This document shows, in pieces, positions 35,027-46,736 of a stretch of 64,000 nt of DNA. Below the pieces are notes generated by a model. It worked only from the letters and a program-made list of their open reading frames with translations. It was not told the DNA's origin and searched no databases. The position numbers were made by a program, and so were the translations under genes. This DNA comes from Atkinsonella hypoxylon. Lineage: Eukaryota > Ascomycota > Sordariomycetes > Hypocreales > Clavicipitaceae. The stretch lies in contig JFHB01000088.1 of NCBI GenBank assembly GCA_000729835.1, positions 1-64,000 of the forward strand, in the 5' to 3' direction. The number at the start of each line of letters is the position of its first letter. The stretch's first letter is position 1.

Positions 35027-36132
35027 ATGGCTGCAGGTGACTTTACCCTGCGATTTCATAAAGAGACATGCTGTTGTCAGCCTAATTCCCTCTCTTCCGA
35101 GGGTCGCATCGCAAAGAACTCTCTCGAGGACAAGGTTATTACTATGAGATTGTTCAATACGCCATAATTACTAACAGTCGAGTAGGTTTTAAACGCGCCT
35201 CTTGACTATTTACGAGCATCGCCTGGTAAAGATATTCGCAGCGGCTTAATTGATGCCTTCAATCAGTTCCTTTGTGTACCGGAGGAAAAAGTCCTCGTGA
35301 TCAAGCGGATAGTTGATCTTCTTCATAATGCTTCCTTGCTGTAAGTTCAAGCAAGCGTCATATCGGCTTGATGAAATTTGAACTGACAACTTTCAGCATT
35401 GATGACATCCAGGATTCATCCAAGCTGCGACGCGGAGTTCCCGTAGCCCATGCCATATTTGGGACCGCACAGACCATTAATTCAGCGAATCTAGCTTATT
35501 TTATGGCCCAGCAAGAGCTTGAGAAGCTTACAAATCCCCGAGCATTTGCCCTATATACTGAGGAGCTAGTCAATCTGCATCGTGGTCAAGGTATGGAACT
35601 TTACTGGAGAGAATCGCTACTTTGCCCCACTGAGGATGAGTACATGCGAATGATTCAAAATAAAACAGGAGGTCTATTTCGGCTCGCGATCAGGTTGCTG
35701 CATGGTGAAAGTTGTAGTAACTGTGATTACATCACGCTTATAGATACCCTTGGAATGCTTTTCCAAATCCGGGATGACTATCAAAATTTACAAAGTGATT
35801 TATATAACAAGAATAAAGGTTTTTGCGAGGATATAACGGAGGGCAAATTCTCCTATCCAATCATCCACAGCATTCGGTCACGACCACGAGATTTTCGATT
35901 GATCAACATATTGAAGCAACGCAGTGAGGATGTTATGGTGAAGCAATATGCACTTCAATACATCCAATCTACTGGAAGCTTCACTTTCTGTCAAAATAAA
36001 ATACAATCTTTGGTGCAGCGGGCAAGGGAGCAGATAGCAGCTCTAGAGGACGGCAGAAACTGTGGTGGCCAACTTCGCGCAATTCTCGACATGTTAGAGA
36101 TAAAGCCACATACCGAGGCGGAAACAAAATAA
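35027..36132 (+). CDS. paxG: Geranylgeranyl diphosphate synthase, PaxG-like
   Basis: Makes the C20 precursor dedicated to the cluster. Three exons: 35,027-35,134; 35,186-35,340; 35,397-36,132 (332 aa, normal for fungal GGPP synthases). The first Asp-rich motif Asp-Asp-Ile-Gln-Asp (~90-94) spans the second intron and is followed by Leu-Arg-Arg-Gly. The second motif is Asp-Asp-Tyr-Gln-Asn (~214-218), the usual fungal variant. Lys-Gly-x-x-Glu-Asp-Ile-Thr-Glu-Gly-Lys-Phe follows. The first intron uses a GTTATT donor, so the N-terminal ~36 residues are the least certain part. A second, housekeeping GGPP synthase is expected elsewhere in the genome. Confidence 0.9.
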
Positions 36133-37569
36133 ATTTTAGCTCAATTACTTAAATAGAAGAGTTTGGAAGACAGCAGAGTATTTAATAGTGCAGCAGGTAA
36201 ATATAGCAAAAACTTATTCGATGAAGGAGTCCGCAGCGATCAGTGCTCTCGTAGTAGGTAACAGGCATAGGGAGTCAGCAGTTGACACAGATCGACTCGT
36301 TAACGTAGATATATAGCTCTGGAAATCTAACACTAGCACCTCTAAATTCGAATAATCTAAAGTTCTTTCAATGTAAGTTATTACCATTATATCTTTCCCT
36401 ATAGTGAGAAACAAATTTCGACTTGCGCTTTGAACTCGCTAAGCCTTGCATGGATTTACTAAGAACATAAGACTACACTTAAAACCGTTCACCTGCTAAA
36501 AATTTCTGTAGAAAACTGTGTGTGCCTTATGTTTTTTTTTTGTCTTCTTGATTTTAATTTTGTAGCAGGAAGAGGTCTGAAGTTTTTTTAAGTGATAGTG
36601 GCCCTCTCCTCCCTGTTACATATGAGTCAAATATCTAGGGCAATCAAACCGAAGATTTCTGAATAAATCTCAACTTAACCCTGAGAATCGCTGTAATCCA
36701 CGATTTAAGATATACCACTCTGTACGCGTGACCATTTTACATCAACAACTAATTCATCGGTTATATAGAAAACGAGGTCCCTATAATGGTAAAGCACATT
36801 AATTATACTTACTGCTAAGGTAGCCAATATTTAAAAAGCAAGTAGTGTTGCAGTTGGACCGGTATAACTTGTCCGTTTTACAACTAAGGCTTCCCGTATG
36901 AAGTCATGCTAAGCCCCTGTTAATTACCAATAAGGTTATCTATTCAATGTAATAGGACTGATAGACTGAGATAGCACTCCTAATACTTTCTGCGACCATG
37001 ACTTGAATAAAGCACATATATCTAGCTATTATCCCCATGACAAAGAATTGGGTAAATGTTAGATACCACGCGCTATACGGAATAGCTACGCAGAGTCGGT
37101 ATGCATGCTGTTATATTGACTAAAGCTTGTCGCTCCTAAGTGTGTGAGCATACTGTCGCGCATATAAGGAATAGGCTAGCAATTGTAATTTCTGCCAGGA
37201 TTATGGGCAGTTTGTTTACAGCATCTAACGGTTTTATCGCAAAAAATTTCACGGAGATGCCCTTGCGGCTTCGTTCCCGCCGTGGTCGTCGACGGTTGAA
37301 TAATCCCAATGTAATGACTGTATACTCGGCTCAACTGTTATATCAAAAGCAGGAATCGGATAGGCTGATGTCCTCAGCAAGACATAAAAAAACATAATTC
37401 CAAAAGTTTGCTATTCTAAGTCAAGTCGAGATTGATGACTGCAATTGTCATATTGTGTTGAAGTCAAAGGTACTGGAATCAAATTTCTGACCCGAGTTCA
37501 TATTGATCCCTGATTTTCAAAGGTTTCACAGGTCTCAAATAGAACTACCGTCCCTTGTTTTATCAGCCC
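36133..37569. other. 1.4 kb gap with no recognisable gene
   Basis: The gap lies between the convergent PaxG-like and DMATS-type genes. Short frames such as 37,140-37,397 have no recognisable product. A T-run occurs at about 36,533-36,541. I see no repeat shared with the rest of the window. Confidence 0.5.
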
Positions 37570-39064
37570 TCAAGCAACAATCTTCTCCAGGACTTTATCT
37601 TCCTCCTTGAGAGGTGGGCTAAAATACAGTGTCTGGTAGACACCCGTTTCTTCTGTAAACAGATACGATGCATCACAGTGAACTGGTTTCTGACGATTCT
37701 GCGTTGCCGATCCGCTAACATGGTTAAGGTTAGTGACAATGGAATGATTTTATAGGCTATGTTGTCGGAATTGTGGCGTCGCCGCATTCCCAATTTTGAT
37801 GCAATGACTTACAATGCATCTTCAAAAACTTTGCCGTACACACCATCTTCACCCCATGGGTGATGACAAGCTCGGAAAACGGCTGCGTAATTTCGAATAG
37901 TTTCTTCATCGCTTCGAACATAGTTCCAAGTTGGCAAATACGTCTTCACTTGAGGAAAGTCTCTGCCTGGCCGTAACTCAAAGCTGAAATATAGTTTTTG
38001 GCATAACATGGAAGAGTCATTCAAATGCTTCTCAAAATTATCGTCAAAAATGCCTTCCGGCTCTTGTAGCAGAAGATGCCAAATGCTGCGTAATTTTTCC
38101 AAACCCTTCTGTGTTTCCTCATCACAGATTCTGCCTTCAAGAGTGACATATTTCTGTACTGTACTGAATGAGTTGCTTCTAGAATGAACATAAAGTTTCA
38201 CTCTTGCCTGTGATAGATGAGCTTCATCGGTGCAGTCAATACCTATTAGATCAATAGGAGCGGGATGCGGGACATCAGCAATGAACCTGATAATGTGCGA
38301 TAAGGTCAGCATCCTCTAGTGTCCAGAACTGTAATATGAGGAGAAGTCCATATCTGCCCTTACTTTTCGAGCATGTTAATCGCCTCTGGTTTAAATGCAG
38401 GTGTCAGGTTTCGGAGGATATCCCAGACTGCACCTGCCGCTGGGATACCCGTATAAATTTCTTTGGCCTTTGGATTAACATAAAGCTTCATGGCTATGCT
38501 GGAGCCCTTCAAGTCAAATGCAGTCAGGGCGAAGGGGATTCTCTTGGGAGGATGAGCTTCTACTCCTCCAGGCACGAAGTTTTGGATCCACTGGGGTAGC
38601 ATATTGATGATTTGATGAGCTTCGTTTGGTGTTACCAGAAAAGAAGACAACAAAACATCGCTCCATTTTGTTGTAAGGTTGAAGGTAGCCGAAAGGGAAG
38701 CCACTATATCCTTAGCAGCTTGAACTGCCAAAGGATCATTGCTGCCTCCACCAGTGACACCCAGCATCTCCCAGCAATATCTTACGCGATTTTCTTTTGA
38801 TGATGTATTGAGACTTAACTGAATTGGGGAGCCGCTTTGTGTTAGATACGAAGGCGTAATAGCCTTGGACGGCCGCGGACCAAGATTGGGGAGTACCAGC
38901 TCTGACAAGATACGTAGTTGAGCGGCCTTATCTGCAGCGGAATAGGACTTTACAGCGCATAAAAGGGATTCTAGCGGCGGCATACAATGGTCTTTCCAGT
39001 ACAGGATGTCCAATGCATTGGGTGCGGCATCCTGGCGACTAGTTTCAATCTCGTCTGCAGTCAT
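37570..39064 (-). CDS. DMATS-type aromatic prenyltransferase (PaxD/LtmE-like)
   Basis: Soluble ABBA-fold enzyme that adds dimethylallyl groups to an indole ring; PaxD and related enzymes prenylate the benzene ring of paxilline-type products. Three exons: 39,064-38,364; 38,313-37,813; 37,714-37,570 (448 aa, normal for fungal DMATS enzymes). Recognisable are the N-terminal region with Trp-Lys-Asp-His, the Pro-Ser-Tyr-Leu-Thr-Gln-Ser-Gly-Ser-Pro-Ile-Gln substrate region, a Ala-Met-Lys-Leu-Tyr-Val-Asn-Pro strand, Ala-Arg-Val-Lys-Leu-Tyr-Val, and a C-terminal Thr-Gly-Val-Tyr-Gln-Thr-Leu-Tyr-Phe-Ser. Lys/Tyr pairs of this kind bind the diphosphate. The ORF upstream starts with TTG, so I chose the ATG at 39,064. 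It converges on the PaxG-like gene. Confidence 0.85.
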
Positions 39065-40115
39065 GGTGTGATGCAACAGTCAACCACGAAAATTATCAGT
39101 CTAACAGTTTTACACCAAGGGGAATTGAAATGAAAGGTAGTGGGCCGTGTGCAGGAATGTGCGAGAACTATTTTGTGCCGGCCAGAATGAGCTTTAATGG
39201 ATCTTGTAATAATTCCTGCACACGTACGTATAGGATAAATGTAGAAAGCGATTAACATGATATTATGTAAACTTGTCACACCCCTCGTATTCGTCTTCTG
39301 CAGGCTATAATGATTTGTGATATCACTCACTGGTGCATGTAGATACAATCGTGTCGCATTGCCATGGCCAGCTCGCTAGCCGCATGACGCAGCAGAGCCG
39401 CAGCAGACGCGGGACTTGTCCCCCTGTACAGTCTCCCAGTTCGGCATCGCATGTGAGGTTGAGAAGTCTAGTGGAGAGCCTTATCAAACAAGAGGGCATA
39501 ATTTCATTTGCCGTCTACCCAGGAGTCCTAGACTTGCCGGTTAGGCAATACACCGACGGCGACTATATCCCTTTTCGTCCACTACTCACAGGCTCAGATG
39601 CTGCCTGTATTTGCAGCAGGTTCAACCTTATCACCCCCATTATCACCCCCAACTTGGCAACGGCCCCATCAAGTATCATTCAAGTGGAACGAGAACTCCC
39701 TCGCTGCTAGAACTTAGCATTTACTGTTTATGTGTTTGTAAGCCTATGTGGATTTTTTTACGAGAGCAATTATCCGCCGATTTGATAAGGCCACATCTCA
39801 CATCTCACATCTCACGTCTCACGTCTCGCATCGTACCAAGCATCGTGAGAGGGTCATCAACATTGGCACCACAGCTAGGCCGAAGGAACTTAGATTAGGC
39901 AATTTGTATCTATGCTATCTGGGAATTTCAAAAAATGTGAGAAAACGACAAAAGACAGGGTTAGGGTTGGGGTTGGGGTTAATCGACTTCAGGAGCGTTA
40001 TTGTCGCTCGCGCTTAGGCAGTTAAAAGTATATCTCTATGCCACAATTGTCGCTACCTCTTCTATTGTCACCTATTGTATGTCTTGAATAAAAGCTGATT
40101 CCACATCATCTCCTT
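39065..40115. other. 1.05 kb gap with short tandem repeats
   Basis: The gap lies between the start of the DMATS gene and the 3' end of the next P450. It contains a CATCTCA-type tandem repeat at about 39,791-39,832 and a telomere-like GGGTTAGGG stretch at 39,957-39,982. The frames at 39,333-39,710 and 39,748-40,017 show no recognisable protein. Confidence 0.5.
39957..39982 (+). repeat. Interstitial telomere-like repeat
   Basis: Consecutive units read AGGG, TTAGGG, TTGGGG, TTGGGG, TTAA. TTAGGG is the common telomere unit in filamentous fungi. Only about three units are present. Confidence 0.5.
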
Positions 40116-41928
40116 TCAACATAATGATACTTTGTCAACCCGACGGCGCAAGAAAATAACGGCAGTGCGGTTGGGAAGAATCTTGTCTCCGTGGATAATA
40201 TTGGGAGGGCGCTCTGATGCGAACTGGTCGTGCAGCTTGAAGTCATACTCAAGCAGAATTCGACTTGTGATTGCTTTAATCATATACTACAAGCGCAGAC
40301 TCAACGATCAGTGAAAAATTGGTTCGTTAGTTTGAAGGGACAACTCTGGGGAAAAGAAAGATTAAGTAGCTGCACCACGTACGGAAGCTATAAAGCGTCC
40401 TGGACAGGCATATCTGCCGAGACCAAAGTGAAGATTGGAGGCACTGCTGTTAGAGAACGATGTTGGTGCAGCTCCGGCTTGCTTAGTCCATCGGAAAGGT
40501 TTAAATAACTCGGCATCGGGTAAGATACTATTGTCCATATTTATACATTTGGCCGGAATCGCAATCTGCTGTCCACGTTTCAGCTGGAAGCCATCAGATA
40601 GTGTAATCGGTTCTCGGACAATGCGTCTAAAAGTGACTTGAAATCGGGTTAGCTCTGTGTTTGACTCTAAGTCAGCTTGAAATAGGCTTACACTCTCCCA
40701 CTGGATTGACGCGCTGAGACTCCCTCATTAGGCTGTCCAGTTGCTTCATTTCCAGCATGACCTGTTGTGTGATCTCCTTCCAACCTTGTTTTAGTACATT
40801 TTCCTGTTCTTGTCGGAGACTCGCCTTGAGGTCGTCATCCGAACTCATGTCGAAGAGTAAGTGAGTGGTAGCCATAGCTGTTGTATGAACTACAGCCATG
40901 CTCAATATTCCGAGCGTGCGATGTGCAAGCGCTTCTGGTTGCGCTTCATCCTCGGTCCTCGCTAATTCCATACACCACTGTAGAAAATCGTCGTGCTTGT
41001 CTTCGGGATGGTCTTTCCTTCTCCGGACTTCCGAACCGAGGAGGTTTTGTATGTATTGGAATTGGCGGTGAGCTTCGTCCACTGTGTAAATCCACCTTCC
41101 GAAGAAATATGTAAAAGAATGACCAAGACTGCGTGAGGTAGATATAGTATTGAACGTGTTGCGACTATAAGAAGCAGAAGTCTCGAGAAAATTATTGTTT
41201 CGACAAATTGGTTCGCCAACGAACAGCCTTGCTGCAGCAAGGGTAGACAGATTAAGAACCAGCTCATATGGATTGACTGGCGTCCAAGTATTTGAACCTC
41301 CAGCAGTGTCAGTCAATGCCAAACGAGCGAGATACTCGAAAGGTGGATAACTCATACCATCAATAGTGGGTAAGACTTTCTCGAAGGCGTGGCTGAGCTC
41401 GTCCAGTATTATTGGAATTGTTTGTGCTAGCTTTAGTTAGCATAATATTACGAATAAATTTTCGATTATACATACAAAGCCTTGGCGTTAAACGCCTTTG
41501 TATAGCACGTGTGTGAAGCTCGCTCTCTAGTAATATTTTCGTGACTTTTCCAGCATTATCATCGAAGCTCGCTGTTAGAGGATCTAGCTTGTCGCTTGTA
41601 AGAGCCCGTAATTCAAAGGCATATTGTAAAGGAACGACAATAAGATCCATGTCCAATTTTAGTAACCTAAAGGGACGATTTTTGTACTATAATCTTCAAT
41701 ATTAGAATTTGATCATGGACCCTTATAAGTTTCTAAGTGGAATACCTTCTCATAACCATGCTTGACAAGACGAACGGCATGCTTATTGTAACTCAACCGG
41801 TCCAGGAATTCTGGGGCTAATGATGGCCAGCATCTAACAGTTGGTATAGATTCTTTCCGTGTGATACTGCAAACGACGTACCACAATACTACCCAGATAC
41901 TAGCTACAATGGCATATAACATGAACAT
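40116..41928 (-). CDS. Cytochrome P450, additional indole-diterpene oxygenase
   Basis: Microsomal P450 of the same broad family as the two others in the cluster. Six exons: 41,928-41,746; 41,686-41,476; 41,426-41,358; 41,297-40,692; 40,636-40,383; 40,286-40,116 (497 aa). The membrane anchor fills residues 1-25. The Glu-Ser-Gln-Arg K-helix motif lies at ~347-350, and the haem loop Phe-Gly-Leu-Gly-Arg-Tyr-Ala-Cys-Pro-Gly has its Cys near 434. The exon 4-5 junction is set by a GTAAG donor and by a GCTAAC branch site about ten bases before the acceptor. Its closest counterparts are probably the tailoring P450s of lolitrem/shearinine-type clusters (LtmJ/LtmK/JanK class), but I cannot decide which. 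It is divergent from the PaxQ-like gene. Confidence 0.83.
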
Positions 41929-42974
41929 CTTCAGAAAAACACTAACTGAACTCGAGCACAATATTATGGGGTCTGTAAATAAAGTTTGCAAGTGCTAGGG
42001 ATCTTAAGCAATGATCACACTATAATATGACTTGCATAGACCATGAGCTCGAATGCCTTAAGTATTTCTAGCCCCATCTGATAGAATGCAAGCTATACCA
42101 TTTACTTTCTCTCCTCCATGCATTATGAAGGGCAGTCAGCCATACTCGAGAGGCGTTTTAATTTGGCTACAACATCGGGCATGGATGCTTCCTTGACTGA
42201 CGCGGCAAAGGAATTAGTCGTCAAAATTCTGGTTCCGGTTATTACCTATCGCATATCCCATAAGTGATGTGATGCGGGATTTCTTTTTAGCGTATGCACC
42301 TTCTGATCTGCCTCAGTGCTACCCAAATGCAGGCCGGTACTAACCAATGCGTTTTAAAAATAAATTGAATCTCGGCTGTACGACAATTTACTTTTTTGAA
42401 AAGCCATGCCTCGGCAAATAGAGGCGTTTCGACTCGTATCTGCTTATCTGTGTTTAAAGGTTGCGAGTGTGCATAATATGTGGATTGTGGTCAGCTATCC
42501 AACGCAACCCTTGTACATCGTCACTGGCTCCTAATTTGCGCCGTGGATCACTGTTACGTCGCGCACCATGCAGCGCAAATTCACTTTCTTCTTCATACCC
42601 AGGTGAGGCCATACTGTGGCCTAATTAGGAAGGCGGTGAAGATTCCAGTCCTAGCATATGCCATTCTGCCTAACAATTTGCCCCACCTGGATCTGAGATT
42701 TACGCTCCCCCCATTATTAATTCATGCAATTCATGCAGGATATAGTTGAGTCAAACCATGTGCCGAGCTAGATCAGATGACTCAGTGCCGTGTCCCTGCG
42801 AATCAGATGATATCACAGATGAATCAGCCCGTGCTAGCCATCCAGCTCTTTGACTTAAAGGCAAAGAATGTAGAGTACGAGGATAGTATCTTTGCTAGGA
42901 GTGCCGCCCTTCATTTGACAATCTTGCCACATTATTACTTCACTTGAAGCCTCAGAAACGGCTTAGATATCAGA
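41929..42974. promoter_or_regulatory. Divergent intergenic region between two P450 genes
   Basis: About 1.05 kb lies between opposite start codons of the two P450 genes and should carry both promoters. The frame at 42,480-42,749 has no recognisable product. No repeat is seen. Confidence 0.45.
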
Positions 42975-44978
42975 ATGCTGGCCGAACGAATCTATGCCCC
43001 TGAAATTGATTTCGTGGCTATCGCAATCGCCGGCGCTACTATTGTTGGTGCAATGTTCTTTCTATATCTCGACTACCCTATAGAGGTTTGGCTATACCCT
43101 CCTATGCAATATAACTCCTCGGCGCTCACAAGATGCTTCAAGGTAGACGTGCCTATTGTCGGTATCGGGGTGCGATACACAAAATGGTTAGCGGCTCTGC
43201 TAAATGTGCGATATGCCCGACAATCTATCCGCGAGGGCTATGTCAAGGCGAGTTACGAAACAAACAACCCCCTGCATGCCGCAATCAACTAAGACTTGGG
43301 TTTTCAGTATGGTGATTTTGCATTTCAGATACCTACTATGACCCGAATGGACATATTTATATGTGATAGACAGATGACTAGGGAGTATCAGAATGTTGAT
43401 GACCAACATTTGTCATTCCGAGCTGTCATGACTGAAGTAAGTGATTTAAGAATAGCGACGGCAGTCAAAGAGCAGAGTTAAACTGTAATACAGGAGTTTC
43501 AATTCAAATGGCTGCTTCCAGGACAGGCACACGAGGCCCCCATGATTCCCAACTCGGTCATAGCAAAGGCCTTAAGCTGGCAGAGGACAAGGGCAAGTAA
43601 ACCTAGTGATCCATTCTTCAAAGCCTTCTCCGCCGAATTCATACATGGATTTCAAGAAGAGATGCGGCGATTGACTCAAAATCAAAATTTGTCATTTATA
43701 TCATCTTTCCTATGCACTATTCCAGATGCACGGTCGGGTTGGCATGCAGTGCCTTGTTTCCCATTTGCTCTGAAGGTGATTGCGCGCCTTACTACATACT
43801 CATTATTTGGCGAACCTCTATGCAGGGATGCGGCGTTTCTAGACTTGTGCTGTCGATTTGGTGATGCGATCCCGAGGGATGCGCTTATACTACGTTCGTG
43901 GCCAGGCCGGGCAAGGCCGTAAGCAGATGTCCAGGACATTTTCTCACACTCATGACTTGCATTAACCATTTGTATAGTTTCATCCTAAGGCTCTTGGCTG
44001 CTCCACGACTTGTGAGAAAGTTGCGGAAGACTTTGAATACCGAGATTAAGAGCCGGAGAGACTCGCGCGAAAAGAATATAATGAAGGTATAGTTTCTTGC
44101 AATAGCCACGCTCAAGTTGGATTTACAAACATATGTCTAGGATATTTTGGACTTCACGATGGCGTGGGTCGACCATCGTCCCGAGACTAGCTTTGACGAC
44201 GGGCACATTACAGATATGATGATAAACACGATTTTCGCAGCCCTGCATACATCAAGTCAAGTATGTCTACTTGGTCTGAACTGTCTAGTCTTCCGGCTAA
44301 CAAGGCCCATAGCTGGTGGTGCATACCATCTTCGAACTTGCTACGCGTCCTGAATATGCTGACGCGCTTCGAGAAGAGGTACAGGCGTGCTTTGAAAAGC
44401 ACGGAAAGGGTACCAAAACAGCTCTTGACTCGATGCACAAGCTGGATAGTTTTATCAAGGAAACGCAAAGATTCAACCCTCTAGATGCATGTATGGGTTT
44501 CTTTTCTCTTTGTATTACAGCATCGTGAGGCCTTTAATAACGTTTGTTATCAGCCGCTCTCGCAAGACTAGCTCTCAAAGACTTCAATTTTTCCAATGGG
44601 CTACATATTCCTAAGGGTAGTGTGATTTTCACACCAAACTCCCCTATATTCGAGGACGAGAGACATTTCACGGATCCTAAGCGTTTTGACGGATTCAGAT
44701 TTGCTAGGATGCGGAATGACCCACAACTCAATTCGTTTTGTGATCTAACATCCACCAATGAACAGAGCATGCATTTTGGTATTGGGCGCCATGCCTGTCC
44801 GGGGCGATTCATGGTATCTGATGAGGTTAAACTAGCTATGGTCCATCTCTTGCAGAACTTCGATTTCTACATTGAAAATTTTGGGCCACGGCCGAAAAAT
44901 CAGCCATTTGGTAAATTTATTTTACCTGATATGAGTGCAAAAATTTGGTTAAGGGAAACCGCAGGTGGTAAAGGATGA
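42975..44978 (+). CDS. Cytochrome P450, PaxQ-like
   Basis: Microsomal P450 expected to act late on the paxilline-type core; PaxQ-family enzymes introduce the oxygen functions that complete it. Seven exons: 42,975-43,247; 43,308-43,436; 43,494-43,918; 43,978-44,086; 44,141-44,260; 44,313-44,490; 44,554-44,978 (552 aa). The anchor helix is at residues ~15-34. Glu-Thr-Gln-Arg (~402-405) is the ExxR motif, and the haem loop Phe-Gly-Ile-Gly-Arg-His-Ala-Cys-Pro-Gly has its Cys near 493. The first intron appears to use a GC donor (AAG/GCGAGT) with a normal TTTTCAG acceptor; no GT donor there keeps the frame. It marks the right edge of the cluster. Confidence 0.83.
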
Positions 44979-46133
44979 TATATGGCAAGCTGTCTTGGGT
45001 GTCATCCACTGCCACGTGAAAATACTCATTGATACAGGATAACTCGGATCGAGGTATAAGTTGCAAGATCAGATAGGACTTTTGCTTAGCGCTACGAAAA
45101 ATTTATTGTCCTTCATTTTTAATTGTCCGTCACTCAAGGTACATCAAGTTTTCTAGGTTAAAGAGTAGAGCACATTTCTATAGATAGAAACATATACTTA
45201 TTCTCCTTATTACGCTATCAATATAGAACGAGTTTCTATACTTATACGAAGCTATCAGGCCCATTGGTGATCGCTTTAATAGAGCAGCTCTATACTTATA
45301 TGATATGTTGTGTGAATGTGACCCAAATGATATATATAGGGAGATTAGTGCCAAGGGGTAAGAAGGGGAATGTCCACAAGATTAATATACAAAGAAATGC
45401 ACTCCAGCATTGTATTTAGTCAAGCAAGAAGCCGCGCGGCAAGCAAGGCAGATTTGCTCCAGTAAATTGATTTTTGAGTGTTATGAGTACAAACTTCCCT
45501 CCTTACTTGTGGAGATTGACTGATTGTCAAAGCTTTAGAGTCGATACTGACATCATCAACTGAGAGTTAAGAATTGTTGTCGCAGCTCTTATACAACCGA
45601 ATTTTGATATTTGAGAGAAACTACCATTCGATCTGCGCAGGCGCTACCTGATTCTATTACTTTTAACTTTTTATCGACTTTGCGTGACGTCCCCTTTTGA
45701 GGCCATCATGGTTGACTTGACCTAATCAACTACGGTCTATGAAGACTGTTAATCATGATTTATGAAGACTGTTACGGCATAAAAGACGTTCTGTCACAGT
45801 GCTTGAACACTGTTCCAAAAGGTCTACGCCACAACCTCGGTTGGAGGAAGTGACGATATCAAGCTCTATAAGGCATGCTAGCCCTAACAACGACTGCCGA
45901 TATGTGTATGGGCTACTAGTGCCTACTGGGAGTGGTTTTTAGGTCGAAAAAACGTATATACTAGATAGATTTATCTTTGAAGAAGTTATTTCTAATTCTG
46001 TTATAAAGGTTGCAGCGGCGCGCGAAGCACATGTGTAGGTCGCGAGACCTACGAAAGGGCTGCAGAGGCACAAAGCCCTAGCTGCGACGGTCCTGCGCAC
46101 AACCTGCGAGCATAAAAGGGAGAAAAGGCCGCA

Positions 46134-46162
46134 GGGAGGCAAAAGGGAGGCAAAAGGGAGGC
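46134..46162 (+). repeat. Short tandem repeat
   Basis: The 11 bp unit AAAAGGGAGGC occurs twice after a partial GGGAGGC copy. Confidence 0.7.
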
Positions 46163-46549
46163 GGAGATTGAAAACTTTTACGCACTAGCAGCTGGTGACC
46201 TCATTGTCCTTCAATCCTCACTCCTTCCTACGTGACCTATAAGACTTATAGTAACCTCCACTTGAAACCCAAGAACGTACTCCGATAGAAGAAAGATAAG
46301 CAAGAATAATTAATCTCCGTCTCTAGTATATAGGCTAGATTATAACAGGATAAGTGAGCGCCACAATATCTCTGTACTGCATAGCCGCTAATAATTCTTG
46401 CATATATTATATTTAATGTATAAATTGTAAGACTAAACTTAAGATCAATTTAGTCCTAGTTTCTTTAATGTAAACTTCTTTGATTTAGGCGTGAATCCTC
46501 TACGTTCTTCTATACATAGATGGACATCTTGTACTAATTATAATTTAAT

Positions 46550-46736
46550 TGTAATGGAGTAGCCCAATCGGGCCATAGCGGATGCCTGCGCACTCCATGT
46601 GGGGGTCAGCCCCAATCCTAGTGTGGCCCTTCCAATCGCGACAAAAGGATACGTGTTGTACAAGTCACACGACCTTCGTACGGAATACAATTGGCATCTA
46701 TATTACAAGACTAGGTCAAAGACCTAGTCCGTTACA
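46550..46736 (+). repeat. Short solo LTR-like repeat with target duplication TTAAT
   Basis: A 187 bp repeat homologous to 31,755-31,932. It begins TGTAATGGAG, ends CTAGTCCGTTACA, and is flanked by TTAAT on both sides. It lies 1.6 kb beyond the last cluster gene. Confidence 0.78.

Noticed and set aside
37140..37397. 85-codon frame between the GGPP synthase and the DMATS gene
   Set aside because: No recognisable product and an irregular composition; probably chance.
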